Positions 1 to 8,857 are shown, numbered from the stretch's first letter. The stretch: 64,000 nt of DNA from Armatimonadota bacterium (GCA_016223145.1 JACRPN010000008.1:236103-300102); one strand, 5' to 3'. The notes: a model not told the origin generated them from the sequence alone. Numbers and translations are program-made.

Positions 1-45
1 GCCGAGGACGAGCTGTTTGAGGTTGCTCGTGCACTGCCCTCTTGA
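1..45 (+). CDS. C-terminal tail of an upstream gene (partial)
   Basis: The first 45 bases form an uninterrupted run of 14 codons followed by TGA and would encode AEDELFEVARALPS. The composition is acidic and helix-like, as at the end of a normal protein, and the rest of the gene would lie before the window. The fragment is too short to name, and the call rests only on codon content and the clean stop. Confidence 0.3.
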   Translation, partial: AEDELFEVARALPS

Positions 46-350
46 GAAGTAGGGGCTTGGGAACCACCAAGGCACCCATAGCGACAGGACAAACACAGCG
101 CAGAACGCCAATGCGATCCAGGCGAGCCACGGATTTTTGGTCACTGCTGCCCCCCAGGCAAGGTGTCGTCTTCGCCTGCTCGATGCCACCACCCCTTCTG
201 GGATGGAGGCTTTGTTGCGGGACCTGCTCTATTGGGAGCCTCCATCCCGATCGTCGGGGCGGAGGCATCCATGCCGGTCTCTATCTGAAACAGAGAGGCA
301 AATCTGGATTTGCCGAAGGTCGGCAGGCCCATAGCTGTATCATACGGCAA

Positions 351-1784
351 ATGGAGGCTCCTCCGGTCATAGCACCCCCCGGTCCGGCTGCACGCCGCAA
401 GCGACGGCGCAGGCTCCTCTTCTGGATCCTCGGCTGTACGCTCGGCGCGATCGTCTTCGCTATTCTCGTCCTCTATTTCACGGTGAAGGGTGCGCTTGAC
501 CGGGGCATTGATCTTGCTGCCGGGGACGCCGCCCGGTCGCTTCCCGCCGAACGTGCCGCCGCGAAGGCCGAAGGGTTGCCGCTGACTCCGGCTGAGCTCT
601 TCGCCGACCGTGAGAAGGTCCGAGACGAGGACAACGCCGCGCCGATCTATCTGAAGGCCATCGCCGAGATGAAGGCGGTGAGGACGAAGAACCGTTCGGC
701 CGTCTATGACAAGATGACGGCTGCCAGAGCTCTGCTCAAGGGCGACCAGACGGGGATTGCTCCCGCCAAGGACCTCTTGTCGGGTTACGCTGAGCCGCTC
801 ACTCTTGCGGAAGGGGCGGTCCTCAAGCCCAGGTGTGACTTCCACCGGAACTGGAACGACGGCCTGGTGATGCTCTTGCCCGAACTGGCAGACCTCAAGA
901 CGATGTCCAGGCTGTTCGCCTTGCGGGCCATCTTGAGGGCCCAGGCCAAGGATTTCTCTGGGGCAGAAGACGACCTGAGAACGGCGCTCAAGGTCGCTGC
1001 CCATACCGCCGACGAGCCCGGACTCATTCAGATGCTGGTCGGAATGGCCTGCGCGACCGATGCTCACGCCGCTATCCGCCAGATCGCCGTCCTCTGCCGC
1101 AAGACTCCGCAAGAACTTGCGCAGCTTGCTCTCGTTGAGGGTCTCACCCCACCCCTCGACCCCGTTTCCGCCATAAAGGCCGATTGCGTGGCGGACGTGA
1201 CCTCGATTCGCGACATCCCAAAGATCGTGAACGACCCGATCATGGAGGTGAGCCCCATGGAGAAGGCGTTCGCGACCAATCCCAAGCTGATCCAAGCGGG
1301 CGAGGCACGAACGATCCGGTACTGGCGAGAAGTGCTGAGGGTGGTTCGGTCCGGAAAGAGCGGCCCCGAGATCCTGAAAGGTCTGGACAAGCTGGACGAG
1401 CAGGAGATAAGCCCGGACCTGGTGCTCAGTGCTCTTGGTGCCCTCGATTCGGCCGCCCCAGCCTCCGCGAGGAGCGGGCAGGAGAGCATCCTCCGCTATC
1501 GGACCATGCGAGCGCAAACGAGAGCGTTTCTGGCTGTACTCGCCTATCACGCCGAGCACCACCGCTGGCCGAAAGCGCTTTCCGAGATTGCCTTAGTGGG
1601 TGACGATGAGATCGCCGCCAAGCCGCTGCAGTACAAGGCGCTGAGGAACGGCTTCAAGATTTGGGGCGTCGGCAAGAACCGCAAGGACGACCGCGGAGTG
1701 TTCGGCAAGACTCAGGACGAAGGGGATCAGCTGATCTGGTATGAGGAAGGGAAGGGCCTGATCCAGCCTCTGAAGAAGAAGTAG
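351..1784 (+). CDS. membrane-anchored hypothetical protein
   Basis: I do not recognise this 477-residue protein. I chose the ATG at 351 because the sequence before it reads like non-coding DNA, while MEAPPVIAPPGPAARRKRRR begins a sensible cytoplasmic tail. A basic cluster precedes one strong membrane segment (about residues 23-47), and the remaining 430 residues should lie outside the membrane. They are mostly alpha-helical, with Ala/Leu-rich stretches resembling the helical repeats of other secreted Armatimonadota/Planctomycetes proteins, and end in a basic KKK tail. No catalytic motif is evident. A longer reading from 42 is possible but unlikely. Confidence 0.75.
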   Translation: MEAPPVIAPPGPAARRKRRRRLLFWILGCTLGAIVFAILVLYFTVKGALDRGIDLAAGDAARSLPAERAAAKAEGLPLTPAELFADREKVRDEDNAAPIYLKAIAEMKAVRTKNRSAVYDKMTAARALLKGDQTGIAPAKDLLSGYAEPLTLAEGAVLKPRCDFHRNWNDGLVMLLPELADLKTMSRLFALRAILRAQAKDFSGAEDDLRTALKVAAHTADEPGLIQMLVGMACATDAHAAIRQIAVLCRKTPQELAQLALVEGLTPPLDPVSAIKADCVADVTSIRDIPKIVNDPIMEVSPMEKAFATNPKLIQAGEARTIRYWREVLRVVRSGKSGPEILKGLDKLDEQEISPDLVLSALGALDSAAPASARSGQESILRYRTMRAQTRAFLAVLAYHAEHHRWPKALSEIALVGDDEIAAKPLQYKALRNGFKIWGVGKNRKDDRGVFGKTQDEGDQLIWYEEGKGLIQPLKKK

Positions 1785-1822
1785 GTTGGCTTTGGTTGTG
1801 CGCCTTTGGGAGAGACGCTTTT

Positions 1823-1849
1823 GGGAGTGCGCGGGCTTGCCCGCGCTTT
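1823..1849 (+). repeat. REP-like palindrome, copy 1
   Basis: A perfect 8-bp hairpin, GCGCGGGC-TT-GCCCGCGC, preceded by the head GGGAGT and followed by CTTT. It lies 89 bp beyond the stop of the broken RAYT transposase gene. The copies on the other side of that gene are in inverted orientation, as in BIME/REP systems. Confidence 0.7.
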
Positions 1850-1906
1850 GACTCGCACTCGAGACAACAAGCAGTTTGGAAGATAGCCCCGCGCGAAGCT
1901 AGCTTG

Positions 1907-1935
1907 TGGGATTGCGCGGGCTTGCCTGCGCTTTT
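1907..1935 (+). repeat. REP-like palindrome, copy 2 (degenerate)
   Basis: The same pattern as copy 1 (TGGGATTGCGCGGGCTTGCC followed by TGCGCTTTT), with A for G in the head and one stem mismatch. It touches the 3' end of the transposase pseudogene (stop at 1938-1940), as expected for the REP partner of a RAYT. Confidence 0.6.
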
Positions 1936-1937
1936 CC

Positions 1938-2480
1938 CTAGAACTCGTCAAACACCTTGACTCGCGACGTGTCCATACCCATCACCGATTCATAGAGGGG
2001 GCGGTCCGCCTTGAGAAAGAACCATGAGGCAGAACACCAACGGTACTCGCTGGCAATACGGACGAGGCCGTGCTTGACTGGATTGTTGTGGACGTAGGCC
2101 AGACGCGCAAAGTACGACTTCTCGTAAGTGAGCCGGGTGTCTCAGCTTCTATACCAGACCTGCCTTCCAGTTGCGCTTTGGCGCTTGTTGAGCTCGATCG
2201 CTGTGAGCCCATGCACCTTGCTGGTTAGTGTCCTTACAGCGTTCGGACGATCTGGGGAAAAGCCAACCAAGTGATAGTGATTGGAGAATACCGCCCATGC
2301 CTGGAGCTGCCAGCCCTGTTCTTCGGCGACCGAGAGGAGCGTGTCGTGAAGCAGCCTCAGGCTTTCTGAATCTTTGAAAAGGTGCTCTTTATGATAAGTG
2401 CCGGCCGTAATGATGTAGGTGCCAGGATGATCGACGATCTTTGAAGGCGCATGCGGCCAGCTCATCGGTGGCGACGACAT
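1938..2480 (-). pseudogene. REP-associated tyrosine transposase (Y1_Tnp/RAYT) interrupted by TGA
   Basis: One frame from ATG at 2480 to TAG at 1938-1940 gives a complete 180-residue Y1-transposase-like protein, except for a single in-frame TGA at 2142-2144. The first half carries the HUH-type motif (FSNHYHLVGF). The stop falls in WYRS*DTRLTYEKSYFARL, where RAYT relatives, from memory of the family, usually have Trp (YWD). The second half continues with YVHNNPVKHGLV, which contains the expected catalytic Tyr. The truncated product would therefore lack the nucleophile. One TGG-to-TGA change explains it, and there is no frameshift. REP-like palindromes flank it on both sides. Recent inactivation is most likely; readthrough is unproven. 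Confidence 0.8.
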
Positions 2481-2520
2481 TTCTGATTATGATCTGGAGT
2501 TGTGGGATCTCCTGTAACCT

Positions 2521-2547
2521 AAAGCGCGAGAAAGCTCGCGCACTCCC
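2521..2547 (-). repeat. REP-like palindrome, copy 3
   Basis: AAAGCGCGAGAAAGCTCGCG followed by CACTCCC, the reverse orientation of copy 1. The stem is GCGCGAG/CTCGCGC with the GGGAGTG head on the minus strand. It lies 40 bp upstream of the transposase start codon. Confidence 0.65.
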
Positions 2548-2567
2548 AAAATGCTCAACGTAAGGTC

Positions 2568-2594
2568 AAAGCGCGAGCAAGCTCGCGCACTCCC
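2568..2594 (-). repeat. REP-like palindrome, copy 4
   Basis: A perfect stem GCGCGAGC-AA-GCTCGCGC with the same head, 20 bp from copy 3 in direct orientation. The two make a tandem pair upstream of the transposase. The unit also sits only 17 bp from the stop codon of the DUF6941-like gene. Confidence 0.65.
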
Positions 2595-2610
2595 AAACAC
2601 CACCATAACC

Positions 2611-2997
2611 TCACTCAAACACCACTCTCTCCGAACCCAGCACTTCGCCTTCGAACAGCACGTCAAAGCGGTACGTACCCTTTGCCGGGATGACGGGATA
2701 GCCCTCGAAATCAAATGCAAGAAGGGGCCTGAAGCCATCCACACCCATCGGCGCCGCTTTGAACAACCCATCCTGCTTCCAGAGCACACGGCCGTCCTCG
2801 TCGATGAGTTGGGCGGTGAGGGTCCCTTCGCGGCCGGCGTCGTCAATGTCCGTCTCCACTTCGATGGCGAGCTTGGTGCGGGGAAAGGGCGAAGGGTATT
2901 CGGCGCGGCCCATGCGGTTGACCAGCCCCCAAATCACCGGCAGTCCATCGCCGTTGGTGCCGAGGTCGAGGACGAGCTTGCAGAGGGAAAGGCGCAT
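2611..2997 (-). CDS. DUF6941-like protein
   Basis: A 128-residue protein that I match to the DUF6941 family (small beta-sandwich proteins of unknown function) from the pattern of its parts: an N-terminal strand with LCKLVLDLGTNGDGLPVIWG, a middle EVETDIDDAGREGTLTAQLI reading as 'attribute of a compared value', and a C-terminal RFDVLFEGEVLGSERVVF strand. I start at ATG 2997 (MRLSLCK) rather than 3066, because the longer version would overlap the upstream lipoprotein gene. The spacing to that gene is 4 bp, so the two probably form one transcript. The function is unknown. Confidence 0.7.
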   Translation of the reverse strand: MRLSLCKLVLDLGTNGDGLPVIWGLVNRMGRAEYPSPFPRTKLAIEVETDIDDAGREGTLTAQLIDEDGRVLWKQDGLFKAAPMGVDGFRPLLAFDFEGYPVIPAKGTYRFDVLFEGEVLGSERVVFE

Positions 2998-3001
2998 GGC
3001 C

Positions 3002-3190
3002 TTAGTGTAGCGCCGGGTCGTCTTCGCGGGAGCTTTGATCGTTTGCCACGGCATGGGTCTTGTCAATGTCGCGGGTGTATTCGTTCGACTGCCGTGCCTG
3101 TGCGACCTCGGCTTCGCTGGGTTTGGCGGGAGCGGCGCAGCCCACCATTAGCACCACCGCGGCGCACGAAAGCAGGCAAAGGCACTTCAT
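3002..3190 (-). CDS. small lipoprotein
   Basis: A 62-residue protein with a clear lipoprotein signal. MKC and a hydrophobic stretch lead to the lipobox LMVGC (Cys at about residue 18), followed by a short hydrophilic, charged tail of about 44 residues. It lies 4 bp upstream of the DUF6941-like gene and probably shares its transcript. ATG 3190 is chosen because it directly starts the signal sequence. No family was recognised. Confidence 0.65.
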   Translation of the reverse strand: MKCLCLLSCAAVVLMVGCAAPAKPSEAEVAQARQSNEYTRDIDKTHAVANDQSSREDDPALH

Positions 3191-3231
3191 AACCCTGATC
3201 CTTGGCGTTTGACGGGTTTCCTGAACTCGCA

Positions 3232-3936
3232 TCAATGCTGGAGCTGCTTGATGGACTGCTTGCGCGGAATCACGTCGGCTGTGCACCAGAACCAGAAGCC
3301 CGTGGGCGTCATGTTTTCACTGAGGATTGAACGGTCGAAGTTGCCGATGCCTCGTTTCTGCAGTTCTGCCGAGCTTGGCTCGTGGCTGAACTCGAAGTTC
3401 GCCCAGGTGTCCGAGTCTCCAGCCATGGACTCGCCGGCCCTGAATCTGCTCACAACGGCCTTCATTTGCCCGGCTCGACGAAACTCGAAGAACGCCGTGA
3501 TCGTTCCGTCGTGGTTGATCCTCATCCGAATCTTTGCCTCGAAATCTGCGGACGGCTCTGAGAACTTGGTCTCCGCGTTGTTTGTCAGGGTGAGTGTTGA
3601 GTCGGCCTTCACCCCAAAGAGCGGTATGTCGTACATCACCCGCAGCTTGATCCTCATGGGATCCTCATCGAAAAGGGCGATGACCCGCTGCAATTCATCC
3701 ACTTTCTCCTTTGGACCCTTGGCAACGACCTCGTTTCGGCGAGCATCAGCCCTAAGCTCAAAGTCTGGAACCAGGCCGCACTTGACTGTTTCGTTTGGCA
3801 ATACGGGCGGTCCCTCGGGCCGAGACATCCTGCTGAGCAAGTAGGTTGAGGCGACTTTGGTCACCGGAATCGCAACCTCTTCGACGCTGATGGGCCCGAT
3901 GAGCCACGCCGAGGCCATCAGATTGACGATGAGCAT
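3232..3936 (-). CDS. secreted protein with a secretin-N-like fold
   Basis: This 234-residue protein starts at MLIVNLMASAWLIG, a short weak signal or anchor. Residues about 60-100 (ADARRNEVVAKGPKEKVDEL, then QRVIALFDEDP, then KLRVMYD) follow the pattern of the short secretin N-domains: a strand with 'N-x-V-x-x-x-G', a helix, 'LFDxDP', and a return strand. The C-terminal half has beta-strands and a Trp/Phe-rich end. There is no secretin pore domain, so it is an orphan domain, and the function is not known. The ATG at 3969 is also possible, but the alternative at 3936 begins directly at the hydrophobic segment. Confidence 0.6.
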   Translation of the reverse strand: MLIVNLMASAWLIGPISVEEVAIPVTKVASTYLLSRMSRPEGPPVLPNETVKCGLVPDFELRADARRNEVVAKGPKEKVDELQRVIALFDEDPMRIKLRVMYDIPLFGVKADSTLTLTNNAETKFSEPSADFEAKIRMRINHDGTITAFFEFRRAGQMKAVVSRFRAGESMAGDSDTWANFEFSHEPSSAELQKRGIGNFDRSILSENMTPTGFWFWCTADVIPRKQSIKQLQH

Positions 3937-4092
3937 CTCTATCCCCTCCCGCCGCGCTTGCGGCATCAAAGATTGAGACGGGATTCCTGACGAAATCGTT
4001 TACGGATGAGGCCCGTAGGTTCCAAGGCTCTGGTGAAAGGGATGAAGGCGCTCCAGCAGGACCACCGCCTTCCTTGATAGAATCCAGATGGT

Positions 4093-5076
4093 ATGAAGAT
4101 CGGCATTTTCACGGCACTTTTCGGCGACAAGTCGCGCACCGAGACCCTGGACATCGTCAAGGCGGAAGGGATCCAGGCAGTGGAGTTCGGCGCGGGCGCC
4201 TATCCGGGCAGCGCCCACCTTGAAGTACAGAAGCTGCTCGAATCCAAGGCTGAGCGCGACAAGCTGATGAAGGACGTCGAGAGCCGCGGGCTCATGATCT
4301 CCGCGATCAGCGTTCACGGCAACCCGATCCATCCGGTCAAGGCGATCGCCGACGATCATCACAACGTCTTTGTGAACGCCGTCAAGCTGGCCTCGATGCT
4401 CGGCATCGAGTGTGTGAATGGCTTCTCAGGCTGCCCCGGCGACGGTCCCCGAGCCAAGAACCCCAACTGGGTCACCTGCGCCTGGCCGGACGAGTTCCGC
4501 GACATCCTCGAGTGGCAATGGAAGCGCCGCGTGATCCCCTATTGGCGCGAGCAGGCCGCCTTTCTGAAGGCGCACAACGTCAAGTTCTGCATCGAGATGC
4601 ACCCCGGGTTCGTGTGCTACAGCAACGACACGCTGCTCAAGCTGCGCAACGGCGTCGGCAAGAACGGCGACGCCATCGGCGCGAACTTCGACCCCTCGCA
4701 CCTCTGGTGGCAGGGCATCGATCCCATCGCAGCGATCCGCGAGCTGGGCGCCGAGGGCGCCCTTTACCACGTCCACGCCAAGGACACGCGCATCGACCCG
4801 TACAACTCCGGCCGCAACGGCAACCTGGACACCAAGAGCTACGGCGACATTATCAAGCGCTCATGGGTGTTCCGCTCAGTCGGGTACGGGCACGGTATCG
4901 AGTGGTGGAAGGACTTTTGCTCGAACCTGCGGATGGTGGGCTACGACCACGTGCTCTCGATCGAGCATGAGGACGGCCTGATGACGAGCATGGAGGGCCT
5001 GCGCAAAGCGCTCGACGTGCTGAAGCAGGCGGTCATCCAGGAGCAAGCGGGCAAGATGTTCTGGGCGAAGGATTGA
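4093..5076 (+). CDS. sugar phosphate isomerase/epimerase-like TIM-barrel protein
   Basis: A 327-residue protein of the AP-endonuclease-2/xylose-isomerase-like TIM-barrel superfamily. MKIGIFTALFGDKSRTETLD is strand one. Later barrel-end metal-ligand candidates appear in order: a Glu in VKFCIEMHPGF, a Asp/His pair in GANFDPSHLWW, a His in LYHVHAKDTR, and a Glu in VLSIEHEDG. Together they make the usual divalent-metal site of this fold. The protein is cytoplasmic, with no signal peptide. The substrate is unknown; in this fold it is typically a keto-sugar, hydroxypyruvate or inosose. It stands alone, convergent with the next PEP-CTERM gene. Confidence 0.85.
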   Translation: MKIGIFTALFGDKSRTETLDIVKAEGIQAVEFGAGAYPGSAHLEVQKLLESKAERDKLMKDVESRGLMISAISVHGNPIHPVKAIADDHHNVFVNAVKLASMLGIECVNGFSGCPGDGPRAKNPNWVTCAWPDEFRDILEWQWKRRVIPYWREQAAFLKAHNVKFCIEMHPGFVCYSNDTLLKLRNGVGKNGDAIGANFDPSHLWWQGIDPIAAIRELGAEGALYHVHAKDTRIDPYNSGRNGNLDTKSYGDIIKRSWVFRSVGYGHGIEWWKDFCSNLRMVGYDHVLSIEHEDGLMTSMEGLRKALDVLKQAVIQEQAGKMFWAKD

Positions 5077-5303
5077 TTTAGAAGGCACCCGGGCCCACTC
5101 CCGCAAGCCCGTTGGAACCCTCGATCCGCCCAGTGGGCCGAGGAATTCCTTATCAGCCTCGTGGAATCGCCGTATCGTGCCGTGCCACTCGGGTCCGCAG
5201 CCAGACTATTGTCATTGTGACGGTTTGGCGAAAGGACCAACCTCGCCCATTGGGGCGTTACGAAGCAAGGTATCCGGCTACCGAGTGGCTTGGCGGGGCG
5301 CAA

Positions 5304-5332
5304 CAGCATGGCACGCGGCGCGTGCCATGCTG
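5304..5332. terminator. strong hairpin between convergent genes
   Basis: A perfect 13-bp inverted repeat (CAGCATGGCACGC, loop GGC, GCGTGCCATGCTG) lies between the stop of the isomerase-like gene (5076) and the stop of the PEP-CTERM gene (5353). It can serve as a bidirectional terminator, although no T-run follows. Its perfect symmetry also fits a dispersed palindromic repeat. Confidence 0.5.
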
Positions 5333-5352
5333 CTTCTTTGGCGATAGTCTGC

Positions 5353-5916
5353 CTACTTCTTGGCGCGTCGGCGCATAACCGCCACGAGGCCAAGTCCGAG
5401 AGCGGCGATCGATGCCGGCTCGGGTACGACATCGAAGGTGGCTTTGAACTGGGTGCTTAGGCCGTCGAAGATCGACAGGCCGCCGATGCCGTAGCCCCAA
5501 TAGCCGTCGCCGGTTGGGTTCCCCAGAGTGTTGCCCATCCAGTGAACGCTCGACGGACCCACGCCATCCACAACCACCCCGTAGTGGCCACCCATAGTCA
5601 TGGCAACGTTGATACCGCTCAGCACCACGTCTCCCGTAGTCGTTGGCCACGCCACGACAGTGCTATACAACGCAGCTCCGGTCGGGCCCAAGCCTGCAGT
5701 CCAGTTGTACACTTCGACGGTGAGGGAACCGCTGCCGCCTTCGATGGCAAACTGGTAGTCGGTCATCACCGAACCAGCCGCGTCAAAAGACTGGCCAACG
5801 GTCGTCCAACCAGATGTAATGCCTCCGTCCCAATACGGGTAGGTGTCGATTACAGTTGCTAGTGCTGAGGTGACGGCAAACACAAGGCTTACCAATACTA
5901 ATGAGACTCTTTTCAT
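5353..5916 (-). CDS. PEP-CTERM sorting-domain protein
   Basis: A 187-residue exported protein. MKRVSLVLVSLVFAVTSALA is a signal peptide, and the start at 5916 has GGAGAAAAGGG as the ribosome site. The C-terminus reads VVPEPASIAALGLGLVAVMR then RRAKK, which is the VPEP motif, a membrane helix and a basic cluster expected for exosortase-dependent sorting. The body (VIDTYPYWDGG...GQSFDA...DYQFAIEGGSGSLTVEVYNW) is a beta-rich extracellular domain of unknown function. No exosortase gene is in this window. The sorting role is known for the family; the ligand is unknown. Confidence 0.85.
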   Translation of the reverse strand: MKRVSLVLVSLVFAVTSALATVIDTYPYWDGGITSGWTTVGQSFDAAGSVMTDYQFAIEGGSGSLTVEVYNWTAGLGPTGAALYSTVVAWPTTTGDVVLSGINVAMTMGGHYGVVVDGVGPSSVHWMGNTLGNPTGDGYWGYGIGGLSIFDGLSTQFKATFDVVPEPASIAALGLGLVAVMRRRAKK

Positions 5917-6312
5917 CCCTTTTCTCCATTTCAAGCAGGCTAAAAAGCCCTGTGTCAGAGAACTCTCCGACTTTGTAGAGTGTAAGCCACGATTTGACAC
6001 AGCATGTACGTCACACGATAATTCTGGCAAAAGTACCGGCGACTCTGGTCTGGTTTCCTCGTCCGATGCGACTCGCGGGCCGGGCGGCAGCGCATTCCGG
6101 TCTACTCGTCGCTAAGAGGCGTGAATAGCCCATAGGCACTCATCGCGCTTTGTCGGCGGATCGAAGATTGCAGTCGCAAACGGTGCCGTTTCGAAGTCCT
6201 TGCGCCAGTCCCACTACTGAATACGCGATGGCTCTCGATAGGCTCCGCAATCCACAGGTGGGAGCACCTACGTTCGTAACTCTGTCTTGCTTCCGCCGGG
6301 GGAAGCGTCGTA
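5917..6312. other. gene-free stretch
   Basis: These 396 bp between the start of the PEP-CTERM gene and the stop of the M28 peptidase gene hold no open frame with family support and no obvious hairpin. The part next to 5916 should carry the PEP-CTERM gene promoter, but I see no convincing -35/-10 pair. Confidence 0.4.
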
Positions 6313-8739
6313 CTAGGAAGCCGCGATCTGTTTAGCGGGGGCCATCTGAAGCCGGGCATCGGCAGGTTGCCTTGCGCTGTTCGCTACAGAAAGGGCGGGC
6401 GTTTCGTCGAGACCTAGGGTTGCGTCGTCGAGCCAGGCTTTGCCGTCACCGAACGCAAGCATCCCCACTTGGAGGACCTCCGCGTCTTCAGCCACCGCCA
6501 CGGAGATTTCGTAGTAAGCCCAGTCCTTTGAAGTGATGGGCGTGGCCGCCATGTTCTCGTAGACTCGGATCTGGCGGTCCGTGCCCTCCACGCGAATCCA
6601 GAGCTGGGCTCGGCTTGGCGTTTGCCCGGGCTCCACGCGAACGGCGGCCCGGAACCTCACGGTCTTGCCCCGGAACGGTTTTGCGTCAACGGCTTGTCGG
6701 ACGTTTGCAAAGAGCTTTCCCGGTCCGCCCTTCAGGTACACGGCGAGGCATTGCGCGCCCTGCTTCGGGCCGTCTGACGAGACCTCGGCAACGAACCCAT
6801 CGTCCTTGGAGGCCGGCACCAGATGCCAGTCTTGAGGGGCGGCTCCCAATGCGCCAAGCTCAAGGTCGCCGTTCATCAGGCGAGGGTTGAGCGGAATCGT
6901 CAGCGGTGGCGCGGTTGCCTTCACGGGTTCAGGAGCGATTTGCACGGTCGCGCAACCGTAGATGCGGGGGTTGCTCGCGCTTTCGGCTCGAACCATATAC
7001 CGGCCGACCTTTGCGGAAGCCACAAAGACGCCGTCAGGCGAAATCGTCCCGGCGGTCGGGTCTTTCAGCTTCCAAACGACGGTGTGCCCCTCCGATGGCT
7101 CAAACCTCGCGGAAAAGGTCTGCTTGGCCCCGGCAGACAGCTTGATTAAGTTCGGGGTAATGATCAGCTTTGTCTGCGGCCGGTCAATCGTCGGCCGTGA
7201 AGCGAGGTTGGCGATCGCGAAGCTCGAAGCATAGGCCGTCTTCGCGATCTTGCACATCTTTTCGAAGTCGATGGCGCCGACCTCATCATCCACCTGGTGG
7301 TACTGAACGTGGTGCCCGGTGTGAAAGTCGAAAGTGAGGATTCCTTTCTTGAAGTAGCTCTGGTGGTCGCTTCCCCCTGCGACCCTGCCCGAGCCAATCC
7401 ACTCTTCCTCGTCGTAGTTGAGCCGGAGCTTCAGGAAGCGCTTGTTCACGTCCTCCACCGTTTGCTGGAGCTTTGAGCTCATCTTTGTGAGGCCCCGGGC
7501 GTAAACTTCGTCCGGCTCGGTCAGGTTCATGTGGACGGGATCCTTCGAGCCGAACGGCTTGCTCCGCCCGATCATGTCCATGTTGATGTAAGTGATCAGT
7601 TTCTTGAGGTCGATCGCCGGGTGGTCCACAAAGTGCTGCGAACCCCAGAGGCCTGGCTCCTCGGCGGTGTGCCAGATGAAGAGCATGGACCGTTTGGGCC
7701 GGGCTCCCGTCAGATAGGCATGGGCGATCTCGAGCAGCGCGGCCGACCCGGAGCCGTCGTCGTCCGCGCCATTATAGATTTGGTCTCCGATTCGGGCCGG
7801 ATTGGTCCCTTCATGATCGATGTGCGCCCCCAGACCGACGAACTCCGCCTTCAGCTTCGCGTCCTTGCCTGGACAGATGGCGACGACGTTGTTGATGGTG
7901 GCGAACTCCTCCTTCTCCACGACGTTGAAGGAGAGCCGCTTCTCCGGCGAAAGTTCGAAGCTCGACACGTTTGCAGTGAGCGCCTTGGTAACTTGTTCGG
8001 CGCTGACGCGTTCGCCTGCGAAGAGCTCCTCGATCAACCTCGGCCCGGCGACCATGAGCGGAACTCCGATCTTGGGCGCCGGCTTGGCGGATTCGGGAGA
8101 GTAGAAGTGGGTCGGGAGGTTCTGGCTCCGGGCTGTAGCCCAAAAATCGGTCCTGCGGATCATCAGGATTCCGGCCGCCCCAAAGCGCTCGGCTGCCTGC
8201 TTCGGCGTCAGGTCGCTTGAACCGGGATCGGAGTTCAAGTCGCCCGAATTCATGCCCAATGGATAGCCGTCGGTGACGACCATGATTTTGCCCTTGACAG
8301 TGACGTTCGCATAGGGATCGATGCCCTTTCGGCCCAGGCGGTACCCGTGCCCGACGAACACGGCATTCCCATATGCTGAGCCATTGTTGGCGCCATCGGT
8401 AAAGCCCTCTCCGGCTTGCAAACGTTTGGTTCCAAGGTAAAGCGAGCTGGCACCCGAGTCCAGCACGGTTCGAACCAGCCTGAACTTCTGGAAGAACGTC
8501 CCGTTGTCTCCTGCAGGTTTGGCGCCCCAGAGCTTGAGCTGGGTGGCCACGTAAAGGCACGCCGTTTCGAGCCCGCGTGAAGGCGTGCCTCTTCCTTCCA
8601 TTTCGTCGCTGGCAATGAACTCCAAGTGCGCCTTGAGGCGTTCAGGCGTGATGGCGTTTGAGTTCTCGAATCTGGCCTGCCCAAAGGTCAAGGTGACGCC
8701 AACGGCCAATACGAAGATCGCCCAAGTGCAACGCTGCAT
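6313..8739 (-). CDS. secreted M28-family zinc peptidase
   Basis: An 808-residue exported protein starting with MQRCTWAIFVLAVGVTLTFG (signal peptide, ATG at 8739). The peptidase domain has the full set of dizinc ligands of family M28 in order: His in GLGAHIDHEG, Asp in YNGADDDGSGSAAL, Glu-Glu in IWHTAEEPGLWG, Asp in INMDMIGR, and His in FHTGHHVQYHQVDD. A PA-like insert (about residues 130-240) precedes the second half of the catalytic domain. After about residue 530 there is an Ig-like segment (ITPNLIKLSAGAKQTFSARF) and a C-terminal jelly-roll-like domain ending in LDDATLGLDE. It likely hydrolyses peptides or amino-terminal residues outside the cytoplasm. An earlier ATG at 8796 would add 19 residues without a signal-like start. 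Confidence 0.9.
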   Translation of the reverse strand: MQRCTWAIFVLAVGVTLTFGQARFENSNAITPERLKAHLEFIASDEMEGRGTPSRGLETACLYVATQLKLWGAKPAGDNGTFFQKFRLVRTVLDSGASSLYLGTKRLQAGEGFTDGANNGSAYGNAVFVGHGYRLGRKGIDPYANVTVKGKIMVVTDGYPLGMNSGDLNSDPGSSDLTPKQAAERFGAAGILMIRRTDFWATARSQNLPTHFYSPESAKPAPKIGVPLMVAGPRLIEELFAGERVSAEQVTKALTANVSSFELSPEKRLSFNVVEKEEFATINNVVAICPGKDAKLKAEFVGLGAHIDHEGTNPARIGDQIYNGADDDGSGSAALLEIAHAYLTGARPKRSMLFIWHTAEEPGLWGSQHFVDHPAIDLKKLITYINMDMIGRSKPFGSKDPVHMNLTEPDEVYARGLTKMSSKLQQTVEDVNKRFLKLRLNYDEEEWIGSGRVAGGSDHQSYFKKGILTFDFHTGHHVQYHQVDDEVGAIDFEKMCKIAKTAYASSFAIANLASRPTIDRPQTKLIITPNLIKLSAGAKQTFSARFEPSEGHTVVWKLKDPTAGTISPDGVFVASAKVGRYMVRAESASNPRIYGCATVQIAPEPVKATAPPLTIPLNPRLMNGDLELGALGAAPQDWHLVPASKDDGFVAEVSSDGPKQGAQCLAVYLKGGPGKLFANVRQAVDAKPFRGKTVRFRAAVRVEPGQTPSRAQLWIRVEGTDRQIRVYENMAATPITSKDWAYYEISVAVAEDAEVLQVGMLAFGDGKAWLDDATLGLDETPALSVANSARQPADARLQMAPAKQIAAS

Positions 8740-8857
8740 GGCGGTGGAGCCTACCCTCTGTTGGTTTGCGTACAAGGCTGCAATCAACGGAAACAAGCTC
8801 GCTTTGCTGGTTGCCTACCCGGGCCTTCTGGACTGCGTTGACAAGTCACCGCACTCC

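Noticed and set aside
141-1562. 473-residue open frame on the minus strand opposite the first gene
   Set aside because: It has no family features and a composition typical of a shadow frame in GC-rich DNA; the plus-strand protein has a membrane segment and better composition.
1938-2480. TGA recoding (alternative genetic code or selenocysteine)
   Set aside because: Other genes in the window use TGA as their stop (for example the TlpA-like and Crp-type genes), and Cys/Trp alignment shows a simple Trp-to-stop change.
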